From positions 1-52,578 of the forward strand of contig CAZYAN010000029.1 of assembly GCA_964645585.1 (NCBI GenBank): 52,578 bases of DNA. The letters run 5' to 3'. This document shows, piece by piece, positions 15,664-23,571 of the stretch (position 1 is the stretch's first letter; each line of letters starts with the position of its first letter). A model generated the notes under the pieces. It saw nothing but the letters and a program-made list of their open reading frames with translations. It had not been told where the DNA came from and searched no databases. The position numbers and the translations under genes were made by a program. This stretch comes from DATGSL01 sp964645585. Its GTDB lineage: Bacteria > Verrucomicrobiota > Verrucomicrobiia > Opitutales > T3Sed10-336.

Positions 15664-17400
15664 TCAGTGGTATTCGTTGCCGGTTTCGGCGTCGACGATC
15701 TTGAAGTTTTCGACGTGGAAACTGGCGTCGGCCCGGAAGGTAAGTTTGACACCGTAGTGCGACTGCATCTTGGCGAGCAGTTCCTCGTCCTCGCTGCGGA
15801 GCCTTTCGAGGATGCTTGGGTGGACAAGGATGCGGAGGCTCAACTCTCCCTTTTCCGCCTGACTGCGCCGGCGAAGGACGCTCGTGAGACGCCGCTGGAT
15901 TTCGACGCTCATGCTGCGGGCGGACTTTACCATGCCGCGGCCGCGGCAGTAGGGACAGCCGGTGTACATCGACGCGGCGGTGCTTTCGTGCTGCCGCTGG
16001 CGCGTCATCTGCATGAGGCCGAGCTGGGAGATCGGCAGGATGTGTGTTTTCGCGCGGTCCTCCGCCATCGCCTCCTTCATCTTCTCCTGGACGAGGGTCC
16101 GGTCGCGGCGGTTTTTCATATCGATGAAATCGATGATGATCAGGCCGCCGATATTGCGGAGGCGGATCTGGCGCGCGATTTCGTCGACGGCTTCGAGATT
16201 GACCTGCGTGATGGTGTCGCGACCGTCACCGCCGCCGCGGCTGCGGTGTCCGCCGGTGTTGACGTCGATCGCGATGAGGGCTTCGGTCTCGTCGATGACA
16301 ATCTGACCGCCGGAGGGGAGGGGGACCTGGCGCTGGAACGTCTGTTCGATCTGCCGCTCGATATTGAACCGTTCGAAAATCGGGATGCTCTCTTTGTAGA
16401 GACTGATCTTCGAGCGGGAGCGGCTCGAGATCATGGAGACCAGTTCGGAAATCCGTTTATAATCGTCTTCGCTGTCGACGAGGACGCGGTCGATCTCCTC
16501 GGTGAGAAAGTCGCGTACCGTTCGTTCGAGAAGGTCCGGTTCCTCGTAAACGCAGCCGCGGAAATTCTTGTCTTCGAGCTTCTCCTTGATCCCCTGCCAC
16601 TGCTTGAGAAGGATATGCAAGTCGCGGATGAAGTAGCGAAGTTTCTTGCCTTCGCCGGCGGTCCGGATGATGACGCCCATCCCGTCGGGGATCGTCAGTT
16701 TCCGCAGGATCTCTTTGAGCCGGGCGCGTTCGCGCGGGTCTTCGATTTTCCGGGAAATGCCGCACTGGTCGGAAAACGGCATCAAGACGAGGAACCGGCC
16801 GGGGATGGCGAGATTGGTCGTCGTGCGGGGACCCTTCGTGCCGATCGGACCCTTGGTGACCTGCAGGACGATTTCGGTGCCGATCGGGTAGAGGGAAGGG
16901 ATGTCCTTGAGGGTCGGCGCCTTTTTCTTTTTCGCCTGGGAGCGGTTGATGCGGACCACCTCGACGGACGAGTCGCTGGCGGCGGGGAGGATATCCCAAA
17001 AGTGCAGGAAAGCATTTTTGGGAAGACCGACGTCGACGAAGGCGGCCTTGAGACCGTGGTCCAGGTTCTGGATTCGCCCCTTGTAGATGCTGCCGACGAT
17101 CCGTTCCTCTCCGCGGCGTTCCATCTGGAACTTTTCGAGGATTCCGTCGACGAGGAGGGCGGCCCGTCTTTCGAGCGGTTCGCAGTTGATGATCAGCTCC
17201 CGAAAACTCGACCGCTCGCCTCGAAGTTTTTCAGTCAGTTTCTTGAGCAGCGGACGTTTCCTGGCGCGGGCCATGGCTTGCTTTTTCAGCTGCGCGGTGG
17301 GAATGGATTCGAGAATTTCCTCTTTAGGAGGACCTTGTAGTTCCGAAAAGTATTTATCGGTGACATCATTGCCTGTGATATTTGCGGATTGTTCGTTCAT
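15664..17400 (-). CDS. rng: Ribonuclease E/G
   Basis: 578 aa from ATG 17400, preceded by GGGAGAAA at good spacing; an upstream in-frame ATG at 17439 is less likely. The enzyme cleaves single-stranded RNA in rRNA maturation and mRNA decay. Seen: an S1 RNA-binding domain (VGSIYKGRIQNLDHGLKAAF, then VDVGLPKNAFLHF), the RNase E/G catalytic core with acidic residues in EALIAIDVNTGG (about 380) and LIIIDFIDMKNRRD (about 420), and the zinc-link CPYCRGRG (about 480). The C-terminal scaffold of E. coli RNase E is absent, so it resembles RNase G or a short RNase E. The gene lies just downstream of rodA in the same direction, a pairing often seen with cell-shape genes. Confidence 0.93.
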   Translation of the reverse strand: MNEQSANITGNDVTDKYFSELQGPPKEEILESIPTAQLKKQAMARARKRPLLKKLTEKLRGERSSFRELIINCEPLERRAALLVDGILEKFQMERRGEERIVGSIYKGRIQNLDHGLKAAFVDVGLPKNAFLHFWDILPAASDSSVEVVRINRSQAKKKKAPTLKDIPSLYPIGTEIVLQVTKGPIGTKGPRTTTNLAIPGRFLVLMPFSDQCGISRKIEDPRERARLKEILRKLTIPDGMGVIIRTAGEGKKLRYFIRDLHILLKQWQGIKEKLEDKNFRGCVYEEPDLLERTVRDFLTEEIDRVLVDSEDDYKRISELVSMISSRSRSKISLYKESIPIFERFNIERQIEQTFQRQVPLPSGGQIVIDETEALIAIDVNTGGHRSRGGGDGRDTITQVNLEAVDEIARQIRLRNIGGLIIIDFIDMKNRRDRTLVQEKMKEAMAEDRAKTHILPISQLGLMQMTRQRQHESTAASMYTGCPYCRGRGMVKSARSMSVEIQRRLTSVLRRRSQAEKGELSLRILVHPSILERLRSEDEELLAKMQSHYGVKLTFRADASFHVENFKIVDAETGNEYH

Positions 17401-17498
17401 TTTGCGGATTTCTCCCTGTGCGTGCAGGGCTCTCTTCATCCGATACAGGCGGCCTTCTTAAAGGAATGTTGAAACATGGACGTCTCATGACGAAAACT

Positions 17499-18686
17499 TC
17501 AGGCATCCTTGCGAAAACGGTAAACGCTTTGTATGAGCCCCTGCAGAAGGCAGCAGCTCAGGAGAAAAGAGCCTCCATAACTTAAGAATGGAAGCGGGAG
17601 CCCGGTAATCGGCATCAGGCCGATCGTCATACCGATGTTAACGAGGACGTGAACACTGAAAACCATGGTGACGCCAAGCGCGAGGAGGGTGCCGAAGCGA
17701 TCCCGCGCGAGCCCGGCGATACGGATTCCGTTGCCCAAAATCAACCCGTAGAGCGCGATTACAAAGCTGCTTCCCAAAAAACCTTTTTCCTCGGCGAGAA
17801 CCGAGAAAATAAAATCGTTGTGCGCCACGGCGCGCGGGAGATAGCCCAGTTTGGCCTGGGTGCCCTCCCGCCAGCCTTTGCCTGTCAGGCCCCCGGAACC
17901 GACGGAGATCAGCGACTGGCTGAGATTCCAGCCGATTCCGAGCGGATCGACCTTTCCCGGCGCGACAAAGGAAAGGATCCGGTTCCGCTGATAATCCCGC
18001 AAAGGAATCCACGAATGATCTTCGAAGGCTCCCAGGCTGGATTGCGGTTTGAGGTTTTCCCTCTCTAAAAAATTGTTGTAGCGATAGATATCGATCCCGA
18101 CGAAGGTAACCGCGAGCACGAACAGCGCGAAGACCGTCACAAAGAACGACTTCGGAAGCTGCGATACGTAGAGCAATGCGAAAACCATGGGGGGGATCAC
18201 AAGGGCCGACCCTAAATCCGGCTGCGCAAAAATCAATAAGATTGGAACAAAAACGACAGCCCCGATGCGGGCCAGCACCTGGAACGCTTGGGCGTGGGTT
18301 TTGATCTTGGATCGGGCCAGAATGCTTGCCGTGACGATCACGCATCCAAGCTTGGCGGTTTCGGATGGCTGAAAGGAAAAAAACTTGAGGTCGAGCCACC
18401 GCCGCGCCCCGAAACGTTCTTCCCCGATCGGCGACCAGAGAAGCAGGAGGAGGAAGATCGTCGCGAGGAAGATCCAGTGCGAATGTTTGAGGTAGATCTT
18501 GTAGTCGATGAGACTGACCGCGAGGTAGATAACGACGCCCCCGCCGAGCCAGACGATCTGCATGAGGTATTGGGAGCGCCCGGTGTAGAGCTGAGCGCTG
18601 TAGATCAGGAAAATCCCGGTGATGCTCAGTAAAAGAATGCAGACAGGCGAAACGAGATCGAACCGGTAGCGGCTCGACTGCCGCAA
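17499..18686 (-). CDS. rodA: Peptidoglycan glycosyltransferase RodA (SEDS family)
   Basis: 395 aa with about ten hydrophobic segments. RodA polymerises glycan strands from lipid II during elongation together with a class B penicillin-binding protein. Family signatures are RRWLDLKFFSFQPSETAKL, the catalytic aspartate in FAQPDLGSAL, the large periplasmic loop with DYQRNRILSFVAPGKVDP, and the C-terminal GLPLPFLSYGGS. No ATG exists near the start; TTG 18686 is the best candidate since an in-frame stop lies about 60 bases upstream. The gene precedes rng with a gap of about 100 bases and probably shares its transcript; the penicillin-binding partner is not in the window. Confidence 0.94.
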   Translation of the reverse strand: MRQSSRYRFDLVSPVCILLLSITGIFLIYSAQLYTGRSQYLMQIVWLGGGVVIYLAVSLIDYKIYLKHSHWIFLATIFLLLLLWSPIGEERFGARRWLDLKFFSFQPSETAKLGCVIVTASILARSKIKTHAQAFQVLARIGAVVFVPILLIFAQPDLGSALVIPPMVFALLYVSQLPKSFFVTVFALFVLAVTFVGIDIYRYNNFLERENLKPQSSLGAFEDHSWIPLRDYQRNRILSFVAPGKVDPLGIGWNLSQSLISVGSGGLTGKGWREGTQAKLGYLPRAVAHNDFIFSVLAEEKGFLGSSFVIALYGLILGNGIRIAGLARDRFGTLLALGVTMVFSVHVLVNIGMTIGLMPITGLPLPFLSYGGSFLLSCCLLQGLIQSVYRFRKDA

Positions 18687-18936
18687 GAAGTAATCCCGGA
18701 GCGTGTCCAGTCCGAATGTCCCAAGCAGATCGATGGGATCACTCTAATGGCGAAATCCGTCCGGCTGGCAAGAATGCAGCGCTCGGTTTGGAAGAAAAAT
18801 AAAATCGCCGGGACACATCCCGCTGGCTGGGCGCGTCTTGCCGGGAACTATCGGGGCCTCCCGGTGTTCTTCTCACTTGCAGACCGTCTTGCCTTACACA
18901 AGGTTTGATGGTTTCCATTAGAACCCGCCTTCTTTC
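18687..18936. promoter_or_regulatory. Divergent promoter region between rodA and the secretion operon
   Basis: 250 bp separate the starts of the two oppositely directed genes, so both promoters should lie here. A small perfect hairpin (CGGGA-CACA-TCCCG) lies at about 18807-18822. Candidate -35 and -10 boxes for the secretion operon (TTACAC and TTAGAA, about 17 bases apart, before 18937) are poor matches and are given only as a guess. Confidence 0.35.
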
Positions 18937-19410
18937 ATGCAGTCTGGCAATAACCGATGTCGCGGCGCCGCCTTCACACTGGTGGAGGTGTTGCTCGCCT
19001 TGGCCCTTTTTTCCGTGTCGGCCGTCGTTCTGGGCGCGGCCTACCTCAACGTGCTGAACGGATATGAGCTGGTGCGCGGCAACCAGGCGGTCGAGGAGGA
19101 TTTTCGCTTCATTCGGTCCATGGTCCTTCAGGAAAGTGACATCGAGGAGCTGGAGCGCGGCGGCGAAGTCGAGAGCCTTTACCTCGGACGGGTCACCTGG
19201 CGGGTGTATGTCGAACCGACGCCGACGCCCGACCTCTTTTATGTAACGCTCGAAATGGAGTATCGCGACCAAGCGACTGACGCCCGCCGTTTGGAGACCG
19301 AAGACTTTTACCTTCTCCGGCCGAGCTGGTCGGATCCGGCCGTGCAAGACCAGATCCGCGCCGACATGGCTGAGCGTTTTCAGGCCTACAAGGATTTCCA
19401 AGGGTGGTGA
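18937..19410 (+). CDS. gspI: Type II secretion minor pseudopilin (GspI-like)
   Basis: 157 aa with a type IV prepilin start: a short basic leader, then FTLVEVLLALALFSVSAVVL, with glutamate at +5 if cleavage is before the phenylalanine. Residue -1 is then alanine (GAA-F) instead of the usual glycine, a tolerated but less common variant. Minor pseudopilins I, J and K form the tip of the periplasmic pseudopilus. Assignment to GspI rests on its place before J and K and on size; the C-terminal part is poorly conserved. It is first in the operon and its stop is directly followed by the start of the next gene. Confidence 0.75.
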   Translation: MQSGNNRCRGAAFTLVEVLLALALFSVSAVVLGAAYLNVLNGYELVRGNQAVEEDFRFIRSMVLQESDIEELERGGEVESLYLGRVTWRVYVEPTPTPDLFYVTLEMEYRDQATDARRLETEDFYLLRPSWSDPAVQDQIRADMAERFQAYKDFQGW

Positions 19411-19427
19411 CTTTGAACGGGCGTTTC

Positions 19428-20102
19428 ATGAACCCAGCGGGGACCCCGGCGGGCGCGGCTTTGCCAGCGAGGCCGTCCGGCTTCACATTGCTCGAAGTGC
19501 TGCTCGCCCTGATGCTGACCGGGATGGTGCTGGCGGCGACGACCTTTTTCCTGTTTTCGATGGGCGAGCTCTGGGGACGCGGTGTTGAGGATCGCCTCTT
19601 CGGACGCCATGCTCGCGGAGTCACCCGGTTTTTGCAGAGTCAGATCGACCAGGCCCCCGCCTCCGGTCCGGCCGATGTCGCGGGGGTCCGGCTCGATCAG
19701 CCGCCGAGTTTCGGTTATTTCGACGAAGACCTGGTGACGTTTGAGCTGACGGAAGGGCCGGCTTTCCTGGTTTGGCCGGAAGTTCCGCTGCCGCTCGTGG
19801 TTTGTTACCTGAAACTCGTCGAAGGAGAAGGATTGTTTCTGCTGTGGCATTCGCGGCTGGAGATCGATTTTGAGGACCAGGATCCGCGGGGGACGCTGCT
19901 GACGCCGTTTGTCACGGAGATGATTTACGACTATTACGACCCGGAAACCGAAACTTGGAGCAGTCTGACGGCGTTTGAAACCGGTGAAGGCGGGGAACCG
20001 TTGCTGCCTAACCGGGTCCGGCTGGTGTTCGAATATGACGGCCTGGTCGAGGAGACGATCTTGACGCTGCCGCGGCCCGCGGAGTCGGTGCCGCTGTTTT
20101 AA
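19428..20102 (+). CDS. gspJ: Type II secretion minor pseudopilin (GspJ-like)
   Basis: About 224 aa from ATG 19428; a GTG at 19404 overlapping the preceding stop is an alternative. A canonical prepilin peptidase site is seen, SG before FTLLEVLLALMLTGMVLAA, followed by a hydrophobic helix. The soluble domain with YDYYDPETETWSS and LPNRVRLVFEYDG fits GspJ proteins, the largest of the I/J pair. It should assemble with GspI and GspK at the pseudopilus tip. Only five bases separate it from gspK. Confidence 0.82.
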   Translation: MNPAGTPAGAALPARPSGFTLLEVLLALMLTGMVLAATTFFLFSMGELWGRGVEDRLFGRHARGVTRFLQSQIDQAPASGPADVAGVRLDQPPSFGYFDEDLVTFELTEGPAFLVWPEVPLPLVVCYLKLVEGEGLFLLWHSRLEIDFEDQDPRGTLLTPFVTEMIYDYYDPETETWSSLTAFETGEGGEPLLPNRVRLVFEYDGLVEETILTLPRPAESVPLF

Positions 20103-20107
20103 GTGAA

Positions 20108-21301
20108 ATGAGGAACATCGGGACAGTCAGGTTGAAGAGAGACGGACGGCGGCGGCGCGGTTCGGTGCTCCTGCTGACGCTGTTCCTGATTTCGCTGGCG
20201 GCGTTTGCCCTGACGATGTTTATCGAGAAAGCGTTCTCGGAGATCATGGCCGAGGCGCACTACACGCAGCGCGAAAAGTTGCGGATCGCGGCGTATTCGG
20301 CTTTGGAAGCGACGGCGGCTGTCCTGGACAGCGTCGCGAAGATCGACAGCCAGTTGTATGCGCCGGAGCAAGGGTGGGGCGATCCGTTCGCCCTCGGCGA
20401 GATCCAGATTTCCGATGAACTCGATGTCCGGGTCGAGTTTGTCGATGAGATGGGGAAAATTCCGCTCACGGCGGCGAGCCGCGAACAAATGCTCCGTTTG
20501 TTCGAGTACATGGGGTTTGATTCGATTGCCGCGGAAGAGCTGACGGAGGCGCTTCGTTCCTGGACGAGTCAGGAAGAAGCGCAGAGCGGGTTCGGCGCGT
20601 ATCACCTGGACTATGAGCGCTCCCGGCTTCCCTATCGTCCGCCGTATCGCGGGCTCAACAGTTTTCGCGAATTGGCGGCGATCGCCGGGTTTCGAGAAGC
20701 GTTTTTTAATGAGCAGGGCCATCCGAACGAACTCTACTACCAGTTCACATCGCTGGTTTCGCTCTATCAATTTGACCAGATCAATGTGAATTCCGCTTCG
20801 ACCGCGGTTCTGCAAATCTGGTCCGATGTCGGCGAACACGAAGCCGCGACGATTGACCGTTACGAGACCTCGTTTGCGAATACCAAGCCGTATTATGAAA
20901 ATTTGCAGGAAGCTGAAGCCGCGCTGGGCGTTCCGCTCGGCGGCGGGTACGGCGTCTCGACGCATTGCATCCGGGTGATCATAACCGTCAGTGACGGGGT
21001 TGCGGATTTTGTTCTGTCGACTATCATTGCCCCCGCTGACCAAGCTGATGGATTGCGCCCGCCGTCGGAAATTCAAACGCCCGCGGGCGAGGAAGCTTCC
21101 GGCCGGAATCAGCGGCGTTCCCGGCAGCGCGATCAGCAGCGGCAGGAACAGCCGACATCTCGCCGGCAACGGGGGCGGCAGCCGGCGCCGGCACCGACGC
21201 AACAGCAGGACGAAGCGGTGCCGTATCCGTTTCGCTTCCTGGAACTCCGTGAAAACGAAGGCATTTTGGCATTGAACCCGCAATGGGAACACGAAAACTA
21301 G
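20108..21301 (+). CDS. gspK: Type II secretion minor pseudopilin GspK
   Basis: 397 aa. The N-terminus RRRRGSVLLLTLFLISLAAF is a prepilin-like leader and helix lacking a usual +5 glutamate, as is common for GspK. The large periplasmic domain contains LNSFRELAAIAGF and INVNSASTAVLQ, helix-hairpin-helix-like segments found in GspK. The C-terminus (about 320-375) is a low-complexity stretch rich in arginine, glutamine and proline, probably disordered. GspK caps the pseudopilus. A gap of about 105 bases follows before the GspL-like gene, the widest in this part of the operon. Confidence 0.85.
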   Translation: MRNIGTVRLKRDGRRRRGSVLLLTLFLISLAAFALTMFIEKAFSEIMAEAHYTQREKLRIAAYSALEATAAVLDSVAKIDSQLYAPEQGWGDPFALGEIQISDELDVRVEFVDEMGKIPLTAASREQMLRLFEYMGFDSIAAEELTEALRSWTSQEEAQSGFGAYHLDYERSRLPYRPPYRGLNSFRELAAIAGFREAFFNEQGHPNELYYQFTSLVSLYQFDQINVNSASTAVLQIWSDVGEHEAATIDRYETSFANTKPYYENLQEAEAALGVPLGGGYGVSTHCIRVIITVSDGVADFVLSTIIAPADQADGLRPPSEIQTPAGEEASGRNQRRSRQRDQQRQEQPTSRRQRGRQPAPAPTQQQDEAVPYPFRFLELRENEGILALNPQWEHEN

Positions 21302-21407
21302 GCACCATTTTACAACATCGTCAGGCACAAAGGAATAGGCTCGCGAGCCTGCTCTTTCCGCCGGCGCCGGCCGGGCGCGCGCGCAGCGTCTCCCGCGAAA
21401 TTCCGAC

Positions 21408-22919
21408 ATGCAGCAACTAATGGCCTCGACTGTGCAAGAACCCTCCGCGCCGGCGACGTCCCGGTCTGAAAAGAAGGAGACGTCCGGCGTGCTGCTGCTG
21501 CCGAGCCATCTGTTCTTTGTTCGCACCCTCGAACTGCCTCCGGGCGTCAGCGCCGAAGAAATCACATCGTTCGTCGAGCTGTCGCTTGAGCAGATGTCGC
21601 CGTTTGCCCTGAATCAGCTTTATTACGGCTACTATCAGCCGCCGGGCGGCAGCCATGTTCTGGTATTTGCCGCTTATCGGAAGCAACTGGCCGATATCGA
21701 CGCGAGCGAAGAGTGGATCGGCGCCGAGATCGTGCTGCCGGCGTTCGCCTCCGTCCTCGGTTCCCGGGGCGAGGAGAGGGAAAAGCCGCTCCTGGTATTT
21801 TTGGATAACGGCATCGAGACGACGGCAATTTACTGGGCGGCCGGGGGAGAGCTTCCCGAAAAAGTCGTGAGCCGCCGTCACGAAATTGCCGAGGGGGGAC
21901 CGTCCGCCAGCCAGATCCGCGAGGACCTGCGCAAGAAGCTCGGCGGTCTGCCGTCAACGGTTGTGACGAACGACCTTCGGAATCCCCGGGGCCGATTCCA
22001 TGAGAAAAACCTCGTCTTCGAGTTCGGACCGGAAGAGCCGGGGCGGGAGAAGGAAAAAGAGCGGGAGGGCGCCGCGTCGATCGCGCGTCCAGCGTTCCTG
22101 ACGATGGACGTCCGCGACAAGGTTTTTCTCTTGGCGACCCGGCGGGCGCGCCGGCAGAACCGGATGATTTGGGGCGGTGTTCTCGTCATCCTGGCCGCGT
22201 TTTTCATTCTCGCCGTCTTTGAAGGCGTCCTCTTCGCCGGGGAGAAAATCTTGGCAACCCGGGCGAAGCAGATCGAAGAGATCCAGCCGGAAGTGACCCG
22301 GATCATGCGGGAGGAGGAACTCGCGGTTCGCCTGGAGGAGCTCAACGGCCAGCAGCTTTTGCCATTTGAAATCCTGAGCTACCTCAACCGGCACCGGCCG
22401 GCGGCAATTTATTATACGCGGTATGTGACCGACGGGCTGAATTCGTTTCAGATCGAGGCGGAGACGCCAAAGAGTGACGCGATCGACCGTTTCAAGCGCG
22501 TGCTGGAGAACGACGAGGCGCTGGAGCGCATTGAAATCCGGGGGCTGCGGCTCGCGGCAAATGGACGCAGTTCGTTCACGCTCCTCGGTTCGATTCGCGC
22601 GGATCGATTGCGCGCCTTCGCTTCCGGCGCTTCGCGGGAAGGAAACGAACCGGAAGCCGGTTCGCGCGCATCGGTGGACGGCAGCGATTCTGTTTCGGCC
22701 GGCGAGGCGCAGGCGGAAGAGGCGCCGGTGGATGCCGCGGCGGCGGACGCCGGCACCGAGGCGGAGGAACCGCTCGTGCCGGGCAATGGCAATGAGCGCC
22801 GCGTCCCTCGCCGGGGCCGCGGTCGTGCTCCGGCGCCCGATCAGCCGGCGGCGGTTCCAGTCCTGCCTGGAGACGCCGCGCCGGAAGGGGAAACCGACGG
22901 AGGGGGGGAAACCGAATGA
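21408..22919 (+). CDS. gspL: Type II secretion assembly protein, GspL-like
   Basis: 503 aa. The cytoplasmic part (about 25-235) resembles the actin-like fold of GspL/PilM proteins, with LSLEQMSPFALNQLYYGYY. One membrane helix follows (GGVLVILAAFFILAVFEGVL, about 255-275), then a coiled coil and a ferredoxin-like periplasmic domain, and an acidic, low-complexity tail from about 410. GspL ties the ATPase GspE to the inner-membrane platform. Sequence conservation is low in this family, so the call leans on topology and on its place between K and M. It overlaps the next gene as ATGA. Confidence 0.75.
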   Translation: MQQLMASTVQEPSAPATSRSEKKETSGVLLLPSHLFFVRTLELPPGVSAEEITSFVELSLEQMSPFALNQLYYGYYQPPGGSHVLVFAAYRKQLADIDASEEWIGAEIVLPAFASVLGSRGEEREKPLLVFLDNGIETTAIYWAAGGELPEKVVSRRHEIAEGGPSASQIREDLRKKLGGLPSTVVTNDLRNPRGRFHEKNLVFEFGPEEPGREKEKEREGAASIARPAFLTMDVRDKVFLLATRRARRQNRMIWGGVLVILAAFFILAVFEGVLFAGEKILATRAKQIEEIQPEVTRIMREEELAVRLEELNGQQLLPFEILSYLNRHRPAAIYYTRYVTDGLNSFQIEAETPKSDAIDRFKRVLENDEALERIEIRGLRLAANGRSSFTLLGSIRADRLRAFASGASREGNEPEAGSRASVDGSDSVSAGEAQAEEAPVDAAAADAGTEAEEPLVPGNGNERRVPRRGRGRAPAPDQPAAVPVLPGDAAPEGETDGGGETE

Positions 22920-23446
22920 TGCGAACGCTGAAGAAATTATTCATGTCCCGAAACATGCGGGAGAAGGTGCTTGTTCTCCTGATGCTCGTTGTCGGCTTGC
23001 TGATTTGGACATCCTCTTTCGCGGAGCGGGGGCGGGCTGTCGTCGACGAGCGGGGCCGGCTGAACCGCGTTCTGAGCGAGATGGCGGTGTATTTGGAAAA
23101 CCAGGACCTGATTCGCCAGCGGGCCGAGGAAGGAATCAAGAATCTCGAGCCGTCGCGCACGCTTGACGGGACGCGCCTTTGGGGAGAAGTCGGGGCGCTG
23201 GCGCGACGGCACGGATTGAATCCTTCGGTTGATTCGCCGCGGACCGAATCGGGCGACGTGTTTTCCTATCACACCGTGACCTTAACCGTGAACGGCGCCG
23301 ATTTAGGTTCGCTGATCAATTTCACGAGCGATCTGCAGGAGCGTGCGCCGTATATGGCGCTTGAACAACTGAGCGTCACGGCAAAAAGTGATCCCCGCTT
23401 TCTCGATGCGCGTTACCGAATCTCCTCGGTGGAGTTAAACCGATGA
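22916..23446 (+). CDS. gspM: Type II secretion protein, GspM-like
   Basis: 176 aa: a short basic cytoplasmic start, one membrane helix (VLVLLMLVVGLLIWTSSFA, about 19-37), a coiled coil and a small alpha/beta periplasmic domain. This is the topology of GspM, which pairs with GspL in the inner membrane. Start at ATG 22916 overlaps the gspL stop. Called mainly from topology and gene order. Confidence 0.72.
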   Translation: MMRTLKKLFMSRNMREKVLVLLMLVVGLLIWTSSFAERGRAVVDERGRLNRVLSEMAVYLENQDLIRQRAEEGIKNLEPSRTLDGTRLWGEVGALARRHGLNPSVDSPRTESGDVFSYHTVTLTVNGADLGSLINFTSDLQERAPYMALEQLSVTAKSDPRFLDARYRISSVELNR

Positions 23447-23530
23447 TCTTCCCCCTTCGATGCATTGCGCTCGATCGAAAATCCATGTATTCAATTTCCT
23501 CACATTCCCAAATCGCGAAACAAGCGAGTT

Positions 23531-23560
23531 TTGATTCATTTTCCAGCATGTTCTTACAAT
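23531..23560 (+). promoter_or_regulatory. Possible internal promoter before the secretin gene
   Basis: TTGATT (23531-23536) and TACAAT (23555-23560) are separated by 18 bases, a good sigma-70-like pair. A start site about seven bases on would leave a leader of only about five bases before ATG 23572, so the mRNA would be nearly leaderless. The sequence around it is A/T-richer and not coding-like. Single-site prediction, not confirmed. Confidence 0.35.
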
Positions 23561-23571
23561 CTTCTTCCTTG

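Noticed and set aside
15589..17340. 583-codon antisense frame over the RNase E/G gene
   Set aside because: Opposite a well-supported gene with catalytic and zinc motifs; compositionally biased product.
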